From contig NC_089490.1 of assembly GCF_036850765.1 (NCBI RefSeq), positions 97,452,074 through 97,516,073 on the forward strand: a stretch of 64,000 nucleotides of DNA, written 5' to 3'. Origin of the DNA: Saccopteryx bilineata (Eukaryota; Chordata; Mammalia; Chiroptera; Emballonuridae). Within the stretch, counting starts at the first letter, position 1. Every line of letters starts with the position of its first letter. The notes under the pieces are model-generated. The model was not told the DNA's origin. It ran no database searches and saw nothing but the letters and a program-made list of their open reading frames with translations. Made by a program: the position numbers and the translations under genes. This document shows, piece by piece, positions 1-13,200 of this stretch.

Positions 1-644
1 TGAGACACGAGGAAGGGGCCATTTCATGTAAAAGCTCTATGAAGTCCTGATGGTCCCATTTAAATTGATTTTGGAAGTGGATATATCTGCAAGGCCTTTG
101 TTTCAACCCCCTTTCTGCTTTTAGGAACACAAGCTCTGTCCTTGTCTCTTTCTCCCTTAACCAAAGATCACATCCTTGGGCATCCACAGACTAGACCTGT
201 TCTAAAATTTCAATGAAAGGGAATCCAACATCTATCTATTTATAGTTCTCAGTTTCAAAGAAATCTTTCCAAAATCATTTAGTTTCAAAGTTTCACCTGA
301 AAATACACTTAGTGGCAAATATTCAGAAGATACTTGGTGATAGTGTCTTTGTACCTCTCTAGTGGCGTAACTGCTTCTGAACTACTAGGAACATTTGAAA
401 TCACTCAGTTTAAATAATACAAGCACTATGTACAGGTTTAGCTCAAATTTCAAGAATAGAATTTTCAAAATTTTAAATTTTAAATGCAAATGGCATAGCT
501 TATACCATAAAAAGGCCTTTAAAAAGCCAAAAATTTCCATTGAAGCTCACACATTTTATTATTGTTATGTGAAAAAAAGTGATCCATATGCTATTAACAG
601 CCTCAAAGAAAAACTCATAATTCAACCTGTATTAATTAAAATTA

Positions 645-1024
645 CAGGGGTCCTTGGGTTACGACACAGTTCTGTTCCTAGACAGTGACGTGACCCGAAT
701 TTTGGTGTAAGCTGAAACACACCGTAGCCTAAATCACTACATAATCTAGAACACAGTTGTAAGATCATAATCTAGAAGATAAAAACACAACTAAGCCACA
801 GAAAAGAAAAAGGACATAAATATGATGCACTGTGCACCATACAGCGTATCTTCTGCAGCGCACAACCCAACTATCAATAGTTCGCCCATGTAGTCCGTTA
901 AGCATGACACTACTGTCGTGTAAGCCAGAACACTCATGTCTCAATTTTTTAAATTTTATGGAAGTGAGTGTTGTAAACTCAAAATGTCGTATGTCAATAC
1001 TGTCGTAATATGAGGACCCCTTGT
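645..1024 (-). mobile_element. Tigger-like non-autonomous DNA transposon
   Basis: The ends form inverted repeats: ggtccttgggttacgacac at the left and gtcgtaatatgaggacccc at the right, with CAGG/CCTTG-type tips. The interior matches the element at 52443-52771 in the opposite orientation (shared segments such as the gtgagtgtt and ttttggtgtaagct runs). TA-flanked ends of this type belong to the pogo/Tigger group. It has no coding capacity and is diverged. Confidence 0.65.
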
Positions 1025-1440
1025 ACAAGCAAGCTAATTCCCTTCACCTAATATTCAGTTCTGTCTTGATGTGATTTCTAGCTTGTCAATTTAAAGATGT
1101 AAGCAAAAGATGTGTATTCAAAAGCAGTAATTTTTATCAGTTTGGTGATACAGATGAAAATGAGAAATATATCTAACAGACTATTACAGCAATTACTATT
1201 TAAGTATTTTTACAGGAAAAAAAATAGCTAAATGACAATTTTAAATATTCTTCAGTAGACAAAAGGAATTATTTGTAGTAACAGCTATGCAGGGCTGGAT
1301 ATCCTAACACAGACAGGGTGGGGGGAGTCTTAAAGAGAATTCGTAACATTGTACCTGATTAATTTTCTGGAACATATGGTAATTTTGGTATATTAATTCT
1401 TACTGCCTTAAGAAAAGACAAGTCTTTAAAAAAGACAAGC

Positions 1441-1620
1441 CCGGGCCAAACAGCTCAGTTGGTTAGAGCATCATCCCTCCACGCCAAGGTTGCAGATTCA
1501 ATCCTCGGTCAGGGCATATACAACAATCAACCAATGAATGCATAAATAAGTAAAACAACAAATTAATGTTTCTCGCTCTCCCTTTCTCGTTCTCTAAAAT
1601 CAATAAAAAGTTCTTTTTCA
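1441..1620 (+). repeat. tRNA-derived SINE, short type (head plus AATGAATGCATAAATAA body)
   Basis: A tRNA-like head (cagctcagttggttagagc as A box, gcagattcaatcc as degenerate B box) is followed by caaccaatgaatgcataaat, a CT-rich stretch and an A-rich tail. Other copies of this type are at 16177, 30031, 46830, 53433, 62613, 62788 and 63774. Confidence 0.85.
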
Positions 1621-2420
1621 AATGACAATCCTTGCTTACTTAAAGCATTCTTTTTTATCTGCATGCACTTTTTGAGTCTATTCAGAAAACATGAGTACCT
1701 CTTAATGAAAACAAAAATGTGTATTTTGTGAGGCCAAAATAAAAGTCAAATGAGAGATGAACTGTTTTGTTCAGAGAGGACCTTGATTTCACAAAAGTAT
1801 GCTTCTCTATATGAAGTAACCTCATGACATTTAAACATTCCTGTTGGAATTTTGAAGAGACTATTTCAGACTTTACCATCTAAAATGTTATCTATTTTGA
1901 AATTAAAAAAAAATAAAATGATATCTATTTCCTTTCACTCAGTCACTGGGAACAGCATGGGAGCCTCTTCAATTGCCTGACCTTTTCCCCAAAGAAGTTA
2001 GCAAGCAGCTGTTTAAACTCCCGCTGTTCCCCAGCACAATGGAATCACTGGCCTGCCAAACCCTGGAATGCTTCAAGAGAAGATCCTACCCTCCCTGAAG
2101 GAGAGGTCAAATACCTCGGCTCCCCTCCTCTCAGCAGAGCGGCGTCATGCTGCTGCTTCAGAGGTCATGTGGACACAAAATATTTTGGACAGAACTACCT
2201 ATTTTCTTTCTCCCTCTGCTTCCTGAAAATATTCCAAATACTCTTGCCTGTCTTTAGAAACAGTTCTAAAGAGTATGAATAATATCTTAAATCTTTCTCA
2301 TTTGGATCCTGATTTAAATTCTTAGTTGTCCCCATGTATAAAAGGAGGTTAACTTACAGTCATTTAAAGTAACAACTCAAACTTTCACGTATAAAAGAAA
2401 AAGATGTCTGAATTACTTAC

Positions 2421-2569
2421 TTCTGAGCTGAGTGAGCATCATCTGCTTTGAATACATAAAATACCATGTTTTTGTGCAGTAACTGAAATACTCTAGACTC
2501 TGAATTCTCATCTTTGACTTGACTGACAGTGAATCCTAGTAAAGGTTGACTCTCCAATGCTGCCACATC
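2421..2569 (-). CDS. FGD6: FGD6 exon: second PH domain, C-terminal half
   Basis: The exon has 149 bases, starts in phase 0 and ends two bases into a Lys codon before gtaagt. It reads [20 protein letters not shown], then [20 protein letters not shown] and KADDAHSAQ. It carries the middle and late PH strands. The Trp of the last helix and the C-terminus must come from one more short exon, which I could not find in 1-2420. That exon and the 3' UTR probably lie before the window. Confidence 0.95.
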
Positions 2570-5500
2570 CTAATTTAAAAAGACATAGAGGGCGATGGGT
2601 TTTAAAGTTGATATAAAATTTAGATTTGTGAACTTCTGATGTATATAGCTCTGATTTCATTTCATGTACACATATATAAAACAATAATTGTAGCAATTTA
2701 TTCAGTTTTCATTTATTCAACAATATTTATTGAGCTGCCCCCTCCCTATCTACTGTCGGAGCCAGAGCCAGTGCTAGACAGCTCTCAATGTGTTCACATC
2801 CACTGACTTTCACGTATTTCCCTACAACCACAGGAGGTAGGTAATTGTATTACTTTCATTTTATGGCTGCAGAAAACAGCTCAGAAAGGCAAGTGATTCA
2901 ACCCATCCCACTAAGAAAAAGCTCGACTCTTAGAGTAGTAGTTTTCAGAAATGTTGGAACACATGGTGATCAAACAGGAAAAAAGGGTAGTATTAAACAG
3001 TCAGAAACTGTTTATAACCCAAAGGAAACCTAGATTATCTACCTGATGCCTGATCAATACAATCTAGAGGACAGTCAAGGAGATGTCATCCAACAGAACG
3101 TGGCAAAAAGGTTAAGAAATGCTTCAGCGAAGTAGTCACATGACAACAAAGCAACTTACATTTTAATACTATGGAAAATTCCTAGTACTTTTGAGTAAGA
3201 GCTCTCTAGACAAAGACATTGTTCACATTAAAAACAATACCAGCCTGACCAGGCAGTGGTGCAGTGGATAGAGCATTGGACTGGGATGTGGAGGACCGAG
3301 GTTCGAAACCTCAAGGTCACCAGCTTTGAGCGTGGGCTCATCCGGTTTGAGCACGGGCTCACTAGCTTGAAGCCCAAGGTCGCTGGCCCGAGCCCAAGGT
3401 CACTGGCTTGAGCAAGGGGTCACTCACTCTGCTGTAGCTCTCCCCCCCTCACCGTCAAGGCACATATGAGAAATCAATCAACCACTAAGGAGCTGCAACG
3501 CAAAACTGGTGCTTCTCCTCTCTCCCTTCCTGTCTGTCCCTTTCTGTCCCTCTCTCTGTCTCTGTCCAAATAAATAAATAAGTAAATACAATAAAAACAA
3601 TACCAACATCTCCCCCTCCAGAAACAAAACAAAAAAAGTTAAAGAAAGCAAATAGATTAAATAAATACTGTAACTATCTCCAGTGGCATTATGAAATAAG
3701 ATACCAAATTTACGCATCGCAGTTTCAGATCTTACCTCACTCGCAGCATATGTGTATAGCACTTTATTTTTTATGACAAACCACAAGTGCTTCCAAGGTT
3801 TTTTATTACCCTTTGATCTGTATAAATAGCCACTCATCGAAGAATCTTCTGTGTTTGCTGACACCTAGATAAGCAAATCCCATATATATTTTAATGCTGT
3901 GCACACAAAAGTTTTTAAATAAAATTTGCTTGACCATTGGTTCTGAAAGCAATAACCACAGTAATAATGTTTCAGAATGAAATAATTTATTTTCAAAGTC
4001 TGCTACTGTACAAACTGAATACTTGCCATTTTTTTTTCATTACTAAGAGCATAAAAACCTTCCTTTTAGATGTTCTAGAGCTCTAGAATTCCTGTGTGTT
4101 TCTCCGTTGGTTCTCCTATGTGTTCTGGGTTGCCAGAAAAACAATAATTCTAAGGGCCACAGATGCTTTTTTAAAGCTGTACTTTGGGGACTGTGTATGT
4201 TGCTTATTGCTCTAGTTATTCTGGGAATTGGGGAAAGTTACTTAAAACTGTAAGTCTGTCCCTGAAATAGCTAAAAAAAACCTGAACAACAGAAAAGTAA
4301 ATAAAGAATTCTACTACTAATAGTGATTTTAAAGATCAGTTCCTGTTCCCCAAATTTTGGTCTGAAAGAAGCTTGTTTTACACTTCATAAAAAGCTGAAA
4401 ATGTTTTAATCTCTAGGCAAAAAATAGTAAGCTTTTAGTGATTATAATTTGGCAGTTGAAACTTTTTTCTCTCTCTCTCTCTTTTTTTATACAGGAACAA
4501 TAGAAATATAAAGAGCTAAGTTTAAGAATTGCCTTATTAGTGGTATGGTTTACAGACTCTTAAGTGGCTCCCCATTACCCTTGCCTCTGAAAGTTATACT
4601 TGTATAATCATCCCCCTGAATGTGGGCAGGATCTGTCAGTATATGGTGAAGGTGATGGGATGTCACTTCCCTGATTATTATATTATATAAGACTCCCTCT
4701 TGCTAGTAGATAGCTCCCATTCTGGCTTTGAAGGAGTAAGCAGCCATCTTGGGAAACCCATGTGGCAAGTAGCTGAGGGCAGCCTCTAAGAAAAGCAAAT
4801 AAGAAGCTAGGACCTTCAGTCTTAGATCTGCAAGAAAATGAATTCTTTCAACAACTGGAGCGAAAACAGACATAAACCCTTCCCTAGTCAGCCTCCAGAT
4901 GAGAACTCAACAACGGCCAACACTATGAATATGGCCCTGGAGAGATCTCAGCTAAGCCATGACTGGAATCCCGAAATAATAAATGTGTGCTGTTTTCACA
5001 TAGTAACCAAGCAAGAGAATAGAATAAAACAGTACTGGCCACAAAACTAGCATAGGTTGAACTAATTAATACACTAATCAAAATGGGCATGGCCAGAAAG
5101 CCAGTGCTGTCTAATCTCTGACCCTGGCAGTCTGAGCACCTGCATTTGAGGAACTGGGATAGGAGACCAGTGATGCCTGTGGATTAGGCCACTGGCAGGT
5201 CTAACTGTGTAGGCTATTACCACTTCTAAAAGTTTTCTTTTAAGTTTAAAGGAAAGACAATCAGCTGTATATAACCAACCAATGCCTACAAATAACAAAC
5301 CGTGGAGATAAGTAACTGTTTACAACATGCCCAAAATATTCTATAGACTTCTTCCCTCTGGTGCTGAAGGGTCTCCTCAACATCAACAGTATTAAAATGC
5401 ATATCCTAATAGTTGTGGGAAATGACATCTTACTTTATGAATGAAAAATGGGCTATTATATGAGTATAAATAATTCAGCCTCTATCAGGTTGCAAGTTAA

Positions 5501-7198
5501 TGGAAACACTTACTTCTTTGAGAGCAGCTGGGATTTTTTTCTGTTTCCTCCCTGATGGAATACTTTGTAAGACTGATGATAAGGCACTTGAAGATTTGTG
5601 ATTTCCGGGAGATCCAATCTTAGGAGAGTTCTGGTGATCTAAAAGAAATCAGGTACACTTATACAGCCAATGGTAACTGTTCTGCAATTCAATTTAATTC
5701 AGATCGATAAACATTATTGCATAAAATATCCACAGGAGGATACTCAAGAAACTGATGACACATTAATGGCTCTGGGAACAGAAATGGATGACCAGAAGTT
5801 AAGTGGAAGGAAGACTTTCCACGTTCTATTATTTTCTACTTTTTCAACACTAAACCATGTGAAAGGATTATCCTTTAGTGCCCTTAGAAGTCTGAAACAT
5901 GTTACTGTACTACCAACTTAAAAAAATTAAAAAAAACTTCACTCCTAACTTAAAAAAAAAATCTAAATCTAACACTGTTTAGTATCTAGATACATGACCA
6001 AATAATATTACAATGACCAAGATGCTAGAAAAGGGACTATAAGACAAGATGAGCAAGCAATTAAGTCTGACTGCACAGTTTCAGGAAAAGCAGGGGAGAA
6101 AATGAGATTTTGAGTTGGCCATTAAGGGATAAGTAAGAGTTTGCCAAGCGAAAAAGAGGAGGGAGAACGCTCCATGAAGAGAGGTCAGCATAAGCAAAAG
6201 CAGAGAGATATGAAATTAGATCATCTATTTGGACAATAATGAGGCTGGAAATGAAAGGCTGGTCCTAAGGAACCTCGATGATGTTTAGACAGTGGGAAAT
6301 CAAAGACCTTTTAGGCTGGAGAGTGACATGAGCAGATTGAATTTAGAAAAATAAATCTGGCAGTAGGAAGGAGGAAGGATTTGCAGCAAGACCTGTTAGG
6401 AAATTATTATAGTAGTCCAGATGAAAGATAATGAAGGCCTTAATATAAGATGAAGAAATAAAGAGAAAAACAGGTTTTTGAAAATAAATTTGACAAGATT
6501 TACTGACCAAATAGATATAGATGATGAAGAAGGATGATTTAAAAATGAATTTCAAATGTTTGCAGCTTATATTATATACTGAACAAAGGGAGGAACATAA
6601 ACGATGGGAAGGATTAATTTAGACAGATATGTCTTCCTGGAAAAAATGAACACGCACAATAAACTAAATCTGTTGATTCTCAAATAGCATGTCATCTAGT
6701 TTTATTCATTTAGATATTCTCATTTGCTGATGAAAAGTTATTCTTCATGGAAATGAAAGATGATCTCTTTAAAATTTAGAACTAAAGATTTCAGGAATTT
6801 AACTAAAGATCTCTATCCAAAATACAGGCCTGAGGCCCTGCTTGGCTGGCTCAGTGGTAGAGCATTGACCTGGCATGTGGATATTCTGGGTTTCACCGGT
6901 CAGGGCACACAAGAGAGGCAACCTACTGCTTCTCCACCCCTCCCCCTCTCCCCTCTCTCTCTTTTCTCTCTCTTCTTATCCTGCAGCCATGGTTAGATTG
7001 GAGCGAGTTGGCCCTAGGCACTGAGGATGGCTTCGTGGAGCCTCCAACTCTGGTGCTAAAAGTAGCTCAGCCGTGAGCATAGCCCAAGATGGGCAAAGCA
7101 TGGGCCCCATGGAGGCTTGCCAAGTGGATCCTGGTCAGGGTGCATGTGGGAGTCTGTCTCTCTGTCTCCCCTCCTCTCACTTGGAAAAAGAAGAAAGA

Positions 7199-7241
<43 letters not shown>

Positions 7242-10200
7242 CCTGAACAGCCCTGCCAGCTGCATTCATCTTAACTGCAGGAATGGATACCTGCAAATAA
7301 TAAGTAGGCAGATATGATTTATATTTTGTATTTGGTGAAAAGCTAAAATTTAGATGTACAACAGAACCTCACTAAATCAGTCCAAGTGATTAAAATTAGG
7401 CTAACAAGGTAATACCCAGTATATTTCCGTAGACAATTACAGATAGATAAAAATGATTCGTATGAGCACAGCTGTGAAACTAGAAACGTCAAAATTATTT
7501 GAGAGTTAAAGTTCCCTTGTAACTGTATTAAGCATTTTATCCTATGAGTACATTTCTACAATTAGTATTCTTAGCAAAACGGTTTTCAGAGTAAAAATAA
7601 ACTTCAGTCCAACCTCTTTTGGGAATACCATTAAGTATGAGTTAAGAAAGCTTAACTAAGAATATTTTGAGATGAGTATCACCAATCATGTTACTAATGT
7701 GTCTAAGAGGATCCTTTCTGAAGGCTGTCTGAAAGCACCTGAGAGATAAAGGAATTTGGGGTTAAGTCTTTACTTGTATATTACCTAATTTCTGCAGTTC
7801 TTGGAAACAATGTTCACATACTCTTGCTGGTTGATTTTTCAGGTAATCTAAGCCATACTTATTTGATGAACAAGCTTGGCATACAATCTGAAAACACATT
7901 GGAATTATTTAATTTAGAATAATCTTTGCATCTAAACCATCAGGTATGTTACAATTTATAGCGTCTGTTTTTCAAAACCTTTGAACAGTCGTTGAATTTC
8001 AATAACAACTCTAGGAGTTCAGGCAGTAATGAACTCACACACAATACCACACTGGAAGATACAGAGGCCAGAGATGATTACTGAGTGTTTACTACAAAAA
8101 GAATAATATTCTAAAGAGTTCATGTGTATAAAACATTTGAACAGTGTCTGGCGTGCAATAAGGGCTGTGTTAGCTGCATTGTCAACATCGTTGTTGTTGT
8201 CATCATCACTGCTGTGACCATGACCACCGCTGCCTCACCTCTCCCAAGTGTCTAGCACTATATTAAATCCTCTCTAAATAAGACCTCATTCAATCTTTGC
8301 AGTAATTCACTGATGTCATTATTACTATGCTCATTTTATTAATGAGGTCATGAAGACTTAGAAACATCACTAGTGATAACTTCAATGCTGAAAGTTCCCT
8401 CTATTAAATATAGCAGGTCCTTAAATAATGTCATTTCATTACAACATTGATGTGATACCACAGGAACTTAAATTAATTATGGCTTATATCAATTAACATA
8501 CAGTAAAACTGATTTCATTGTAAGCTGTTTCACTTAAAGTGGCAGAATCTATCAACAATGTTAAGTGAGGACTTACTATACTTATACTTAGTACCTAGAT
8601 AAATGCAGTTTAAATAATTACCTGTAAATGTGAGGGTCCATTTAATTGTGAATCTAAGCGGTTTTTTTAAATGAAAATTGTGTTGCTGACATTCTAACGT
8701 CAATTTGAGGTAGGAAGGAGTAAGTTCCCTGACAAGACTGCCCCATGCCTAAATATTTAGAGAAAATACCATCCATGATTCAGTGTCTCTTTCCCCCTAC
8801 TCTGGTTTACAAGGGGAAAGATACTTCCTCACTATGTACAGCCTGGAGCTTTAAAAATCACAACTGAACTGGTGGCCAATGAGCTTACAAGTGTAGGTAG
8901 TATGCTACATGAGGAGGAGAGTTTTTCATTAATACCAAGAGGGTCTTTGGCCCAAAGAGTAGAGTTTGATAGTAATCACAACAGAGAAGGTGTTATCCTC
9001 TCCAACCTTGCCACAAGCCCGGCAGTGGTGGCGTCTCCAAGTCAGAGTAAATTCACTTGTGCAGATCATACACATTGTGGCTCTGGTATCAGGAATCCAG
9101 ATGGGAGCCTTTGATCCAAGGGGACTAACTTCCTCTTTATTTTCCGAGTCTGCCTGTGGAGGAACAACTTCTGATTATCTCATGCACGTGGACTGCTACA
9201 GAATCAAGCCTTTTCTTGAGCACTGGCAGCTCACAATGCTGAGGGGATCATTCATGAAATATGGGCTATTGTCTTTTTCATGTCCTCATGATATTAAAAT
9301 TAGCTAAATTGTAACGATCCTCTAACACAAATTAACTTTCAAAAATGCCTGTGGTAGTAAAATGACTGCTGATTAGTTTTCTTAAACTGTACTCTATTTT
9401 CTAAATTGTATACAATAAGGTTTTAGCATCAGAAAAGAATATGACTATGCTACATGTTATCATAGACCTGCAGTGAGACATTAATAGGATAAAAACTTAG
9501 CTACACACAATTCCAATCCTTCTGTGAAACACTTGTTGCATTTCTAACTGCCTAGGAAAGGTTTCTTCAAAATGAAAAGTAAAATGCATTTAAAAAAGGA
9601 AGGAGAAAAAGACAATACCTCATCAAGACTCCTACTAGGACAGAATGTGATTCTTTTCTTGGCATACTCCTCTATTGACCTGGAAATCGCTTCTAGCCAT
9701 TCATCCCTTTCTGTCGCAGAGCTGTATGGGGGTAAAAGAAGGTGCCATCAACCAGATGTCAGCTTTTATTCTTTGCCTTTTTCTTACTTCTTCTCCTTCT
9801 CCCATGGCAACAGATTCCACCACCTGCCCACAATGCTGGTCACAGCAGCAGCCCTGAGGTTTATGTGCACAAATCGCCAGACCAGGCTCTAGAGAACACA
9901 CGGCACTTTAGCAAACACAATGCTTTTCTTCCTTCCAAAAGTACTGCTTGGTACTGAATGGCTTTTGAAGTCTCCTAACTTTGGAAGTATTTTTATTTGG
10001 TTGACAAGCTATTCACACAATTAATCATAATGACTCTTTATATATCCAAGGACTTTCCTCAGATATAATCTTAGAAATTAAAACGATTCCAAGAAATCAA
10101 GTTTTAAACTCAAGTTTATACCATAGAATACTAAATATATCTAGATTAGTAACAACTACTAAAATTTTCTAGAGAGGGCAATAGGTTAAGGAAACACAGT

Positions 10201-13200
10201 TTTGGGACCATAAACAGATGTTTAAGGACTGGTTGATGGGGAAACTGCCTGTAGTTGTCAGGGCCTCTCTACCTGACTCAGCTCATTCCGTTTTCTGTCC
10301 CTACCCTCAGGACTTCAGGAGTTATGATTCAAATCGAGATGGAAACGGCTGAATAGGGGAGAAGCCTATTCAGAAAAAGGCATTCTTGTACTTTTGTGCA
10401 CCTCCTCACACTCAAAACGCTGGTAATTTGATGATCGCTGCTATGAGATTATCGCTGCATACCCGAGAGTGAGGGGCACATTACAGGGTGTGTTTGTGTG
10501 TGTGCGTGTGCATGCACAAAGAGAGAGAGAGTTTAATAAGTTTGGAACTCTACCATACTAAAATGAAATCCATCACAATAAAGGGCATGTGACTGCGTAA
10601 GACGGTGTATATTTTTCTTAGAGAGGCACACTGCAGAATGCAGGAGTGAAATGACTTCACATCTGCAATTTGTTTTACAATACTTCAGAAAATAGGAAAA
10701 CTCGTGGCAGAATCGTCTCGATCATTTTGAGTCTGAGTGATGAATATGCAGTTTCATTATATTATTAACTCATTTTTTAAACTTTTACTCCCAAATATTT
10801 TATTAATAAGTTTATGTTAAAAAAAATTAAAGAAAGTTATGTGTCACACAGAGTAAGACATTAAAAACATGTGGTTTTTGAACACTTAAATGATATTTTT
10901 AAAATAAAAAATTCTATAAATAAATAAAGGTATGCTTAGGCATATTTTTGTTACAGTTAAATAAACTCAGAGCAGGTCAAGGAGATACTAAAAAACCATT
11001 CATCTTCCCCACAATAATCATTCTTAGAAATATACCTTCTTATTAAATAACTTAAGAGCCACTTAGTATTTGAACTCATACGGTTATTAAAAGGTAGAAA
11101 TCCAGTTTACAAATAAAAATTTTAAGCTTGTATGTTTCTCAAATTTTTATTATATACCAATAACAAAATAAAATAGAAACAACCCCCATCTCTCCAAAAC
11201 AAACAAAACCTCCCTCAGTTACCTCTACTATTCCACCATTACTATCACAACTAGCTGACAGTTCTTTAACAGTTACTACACGTGTCAGACAACTGTGTTA
11301 ACTGCTTTACAAATATCATCCATCTCTTCCTCAGAGCAACCCCATGGAATATAGATTGGATCTTACACATAACCCCATCCCAACATCACCACCCACCCTC
11401 ACCATTTACAGATGAGGAAACTGAGGATTCAAAATGTTAGATAATTTGCTTTAGACAACAGACTATACTAAATAAGTTGGTATCAGATCCAAGTGTGGCT
11501 AAAGGTTGACCCCTTCACCACAATGTCGTCTCTGGCCTCTATTCATGTTCTCTGAAGAACACTATAAACACACAGGCTCAGGCTCCCAAGCAAACATTCA
11601 TAAAATATTACCATCCTGCCCTTTCTCCTTCCCTCCCCACTTTTTCACTGGAAGAGGTAACAGAAAGCAGAGAGGCAGATGGCTAATTTGAGAATTGCCA
11701 TCTGATTTTTCCGGAGCCCCAAGAGCATGTGGAATGTAATTCAACTGCACAAATCATGTCACATATGCTGTTCTTTCATTTAATCATTCCTGGCTTTCTC
11801 TTGTGTGGGTTCTGCCAAATCAATGTTTACCAGCTCTTGATAACACATTTTTCACAGACCACACACATTTGCTGCAGCACCGAGTGAGGACACTCTAGCT
11901 CTCCTTTTGTAACATGGTTAGCAGAAGAATCAGCATCTTCCTCAGATCAAAGACAGTTAAACCAAGTCTTCTTTTCTCTATGGGACGTGCACATTAGCAA
12001 AAAGCAAATTTATACTTAAAAAGCACCACCTTCCCATTAACTGGGGTGAACTTCCAAGGGGAAAAACCCTCCAACAGAAGGGGTTTCTGGTGTATGAGAC
12101 CTGGTTACACCATATACCCCTTTTATTAACTGTACGTGCTACTCTGAGGTCCAGAGGCCACAATGCTTCAATTCAATTCATTTGAGTAACATTTACTGAG
12201 AGCCTACTAAGAGCCAGCTCCTAAGCCATGAACTGAGCACACAAAACACACCTCACTTGTGAGGGCTTACATGTGATTGAGGTGAGACACAGAAACAAGT
12301 AATTACCATGTGATACAATAAATGACACAGAAGTGGTAAATTACCTTCTACAGGTGGCAGGGAAGGCTTCACAGAGGTGGAGACTAAAATAGGACTGGAA
12401 GAATTACAAGAGTTTGACAGGGAACTCTCCATTCTCTCTGTGTATCTTCATTCAGTCTCTTGGCTTTGGTTCCCATCTCTAAGTTGATGATTCCCAAATA
12501 CACACCTCCAGTCCAGCTTCCTTCTGACATTCAGACCCTTCCACATGCTGTCTCCTCGATGGTGCCATTTTGATGATTCATAGGCACCTCACATTCAATG
12601 TGCACATCTGAAACTCAATTCCTCATCTCTCCCCAAAGCTGCTCCTCTGTGTCCCCTACACAGTGGAGGTACCGCTGCTCAATATGATGGGCAGGCTGGA
12701 GCTCACTCTCAATGCCTCTCTTTCATCCTCTATGTCCACTTGGCCATCTCATTCAGTTCCCCTCCCAAACCATTCTCCAAACAGCAACCAGATACTCTAA
12801 ATTACATCATCCCCTTGCATAAACCTTTCAGTGGCTTTCTGTGGCTCTTAGGCTAAAGATCAAATCCATAAGATGGTTCTGCGAAATCTATCTCCCTGTC
12901 CCTCCAGGCTTATCTTGGGTGACTCCCTCTCATTCTCTATGTTCAGGCTGCACCAACCTCTCAGTTCTTCAACTATGTCAGGCTCCTTTCCACCTCAAGA
13001 CCTTCCTTTCCTCTTTGCCTAGCTATCCAACCCCGAGTTATCCTTCATCAGTAACTAGACACAGTGGGTTTTCAGGGAAGCTAAACCTTACTGCCCATTC
13101 TCTGTCAAATCTAGTTCAAGATCGCTTGCTTTACAGCTTAATATCTCCTGGTAGTTTTCTTGTGTCCTACTTTTCATTATACTACTAAATGACCATGTTA

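Larger units (their letters stand above)
1..2420 (-). other. FGD6 intron (3' part of window)
   Basis: The segment lies between the last exon seen and the expected terminal exon outside the window. It holds a Tigger-like element at 645-1024 and a small tRNA-derived SINE at 1441-1620. The rest is unique AT-rich sequence in which I recognise nothing. I looked for the short terminal coding segment (a codon pair for Trp-Ile after the split Lys) and did not find it. Confidence 0.6.

Noticed and set aside
3478..3735. Continuation of the minus-strand frame past the PH2 exon donor
   Set aside because: The translation becomes low-complexity and enters a SINE. The donor gtaaga at 3735 and the matching next exon at 2569 show that it is intron.
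4838..5050. 70-codon open frame
   Set aside because: It lies in an MLT1-like LTR, which normally encodes no protein.
8872..9307. Plus-strand open frames of 80 and 113 codons over 8872-9307
   Set aside because: They are the complement of the FYVE exon on the minus strand and have no recognisable protein features.
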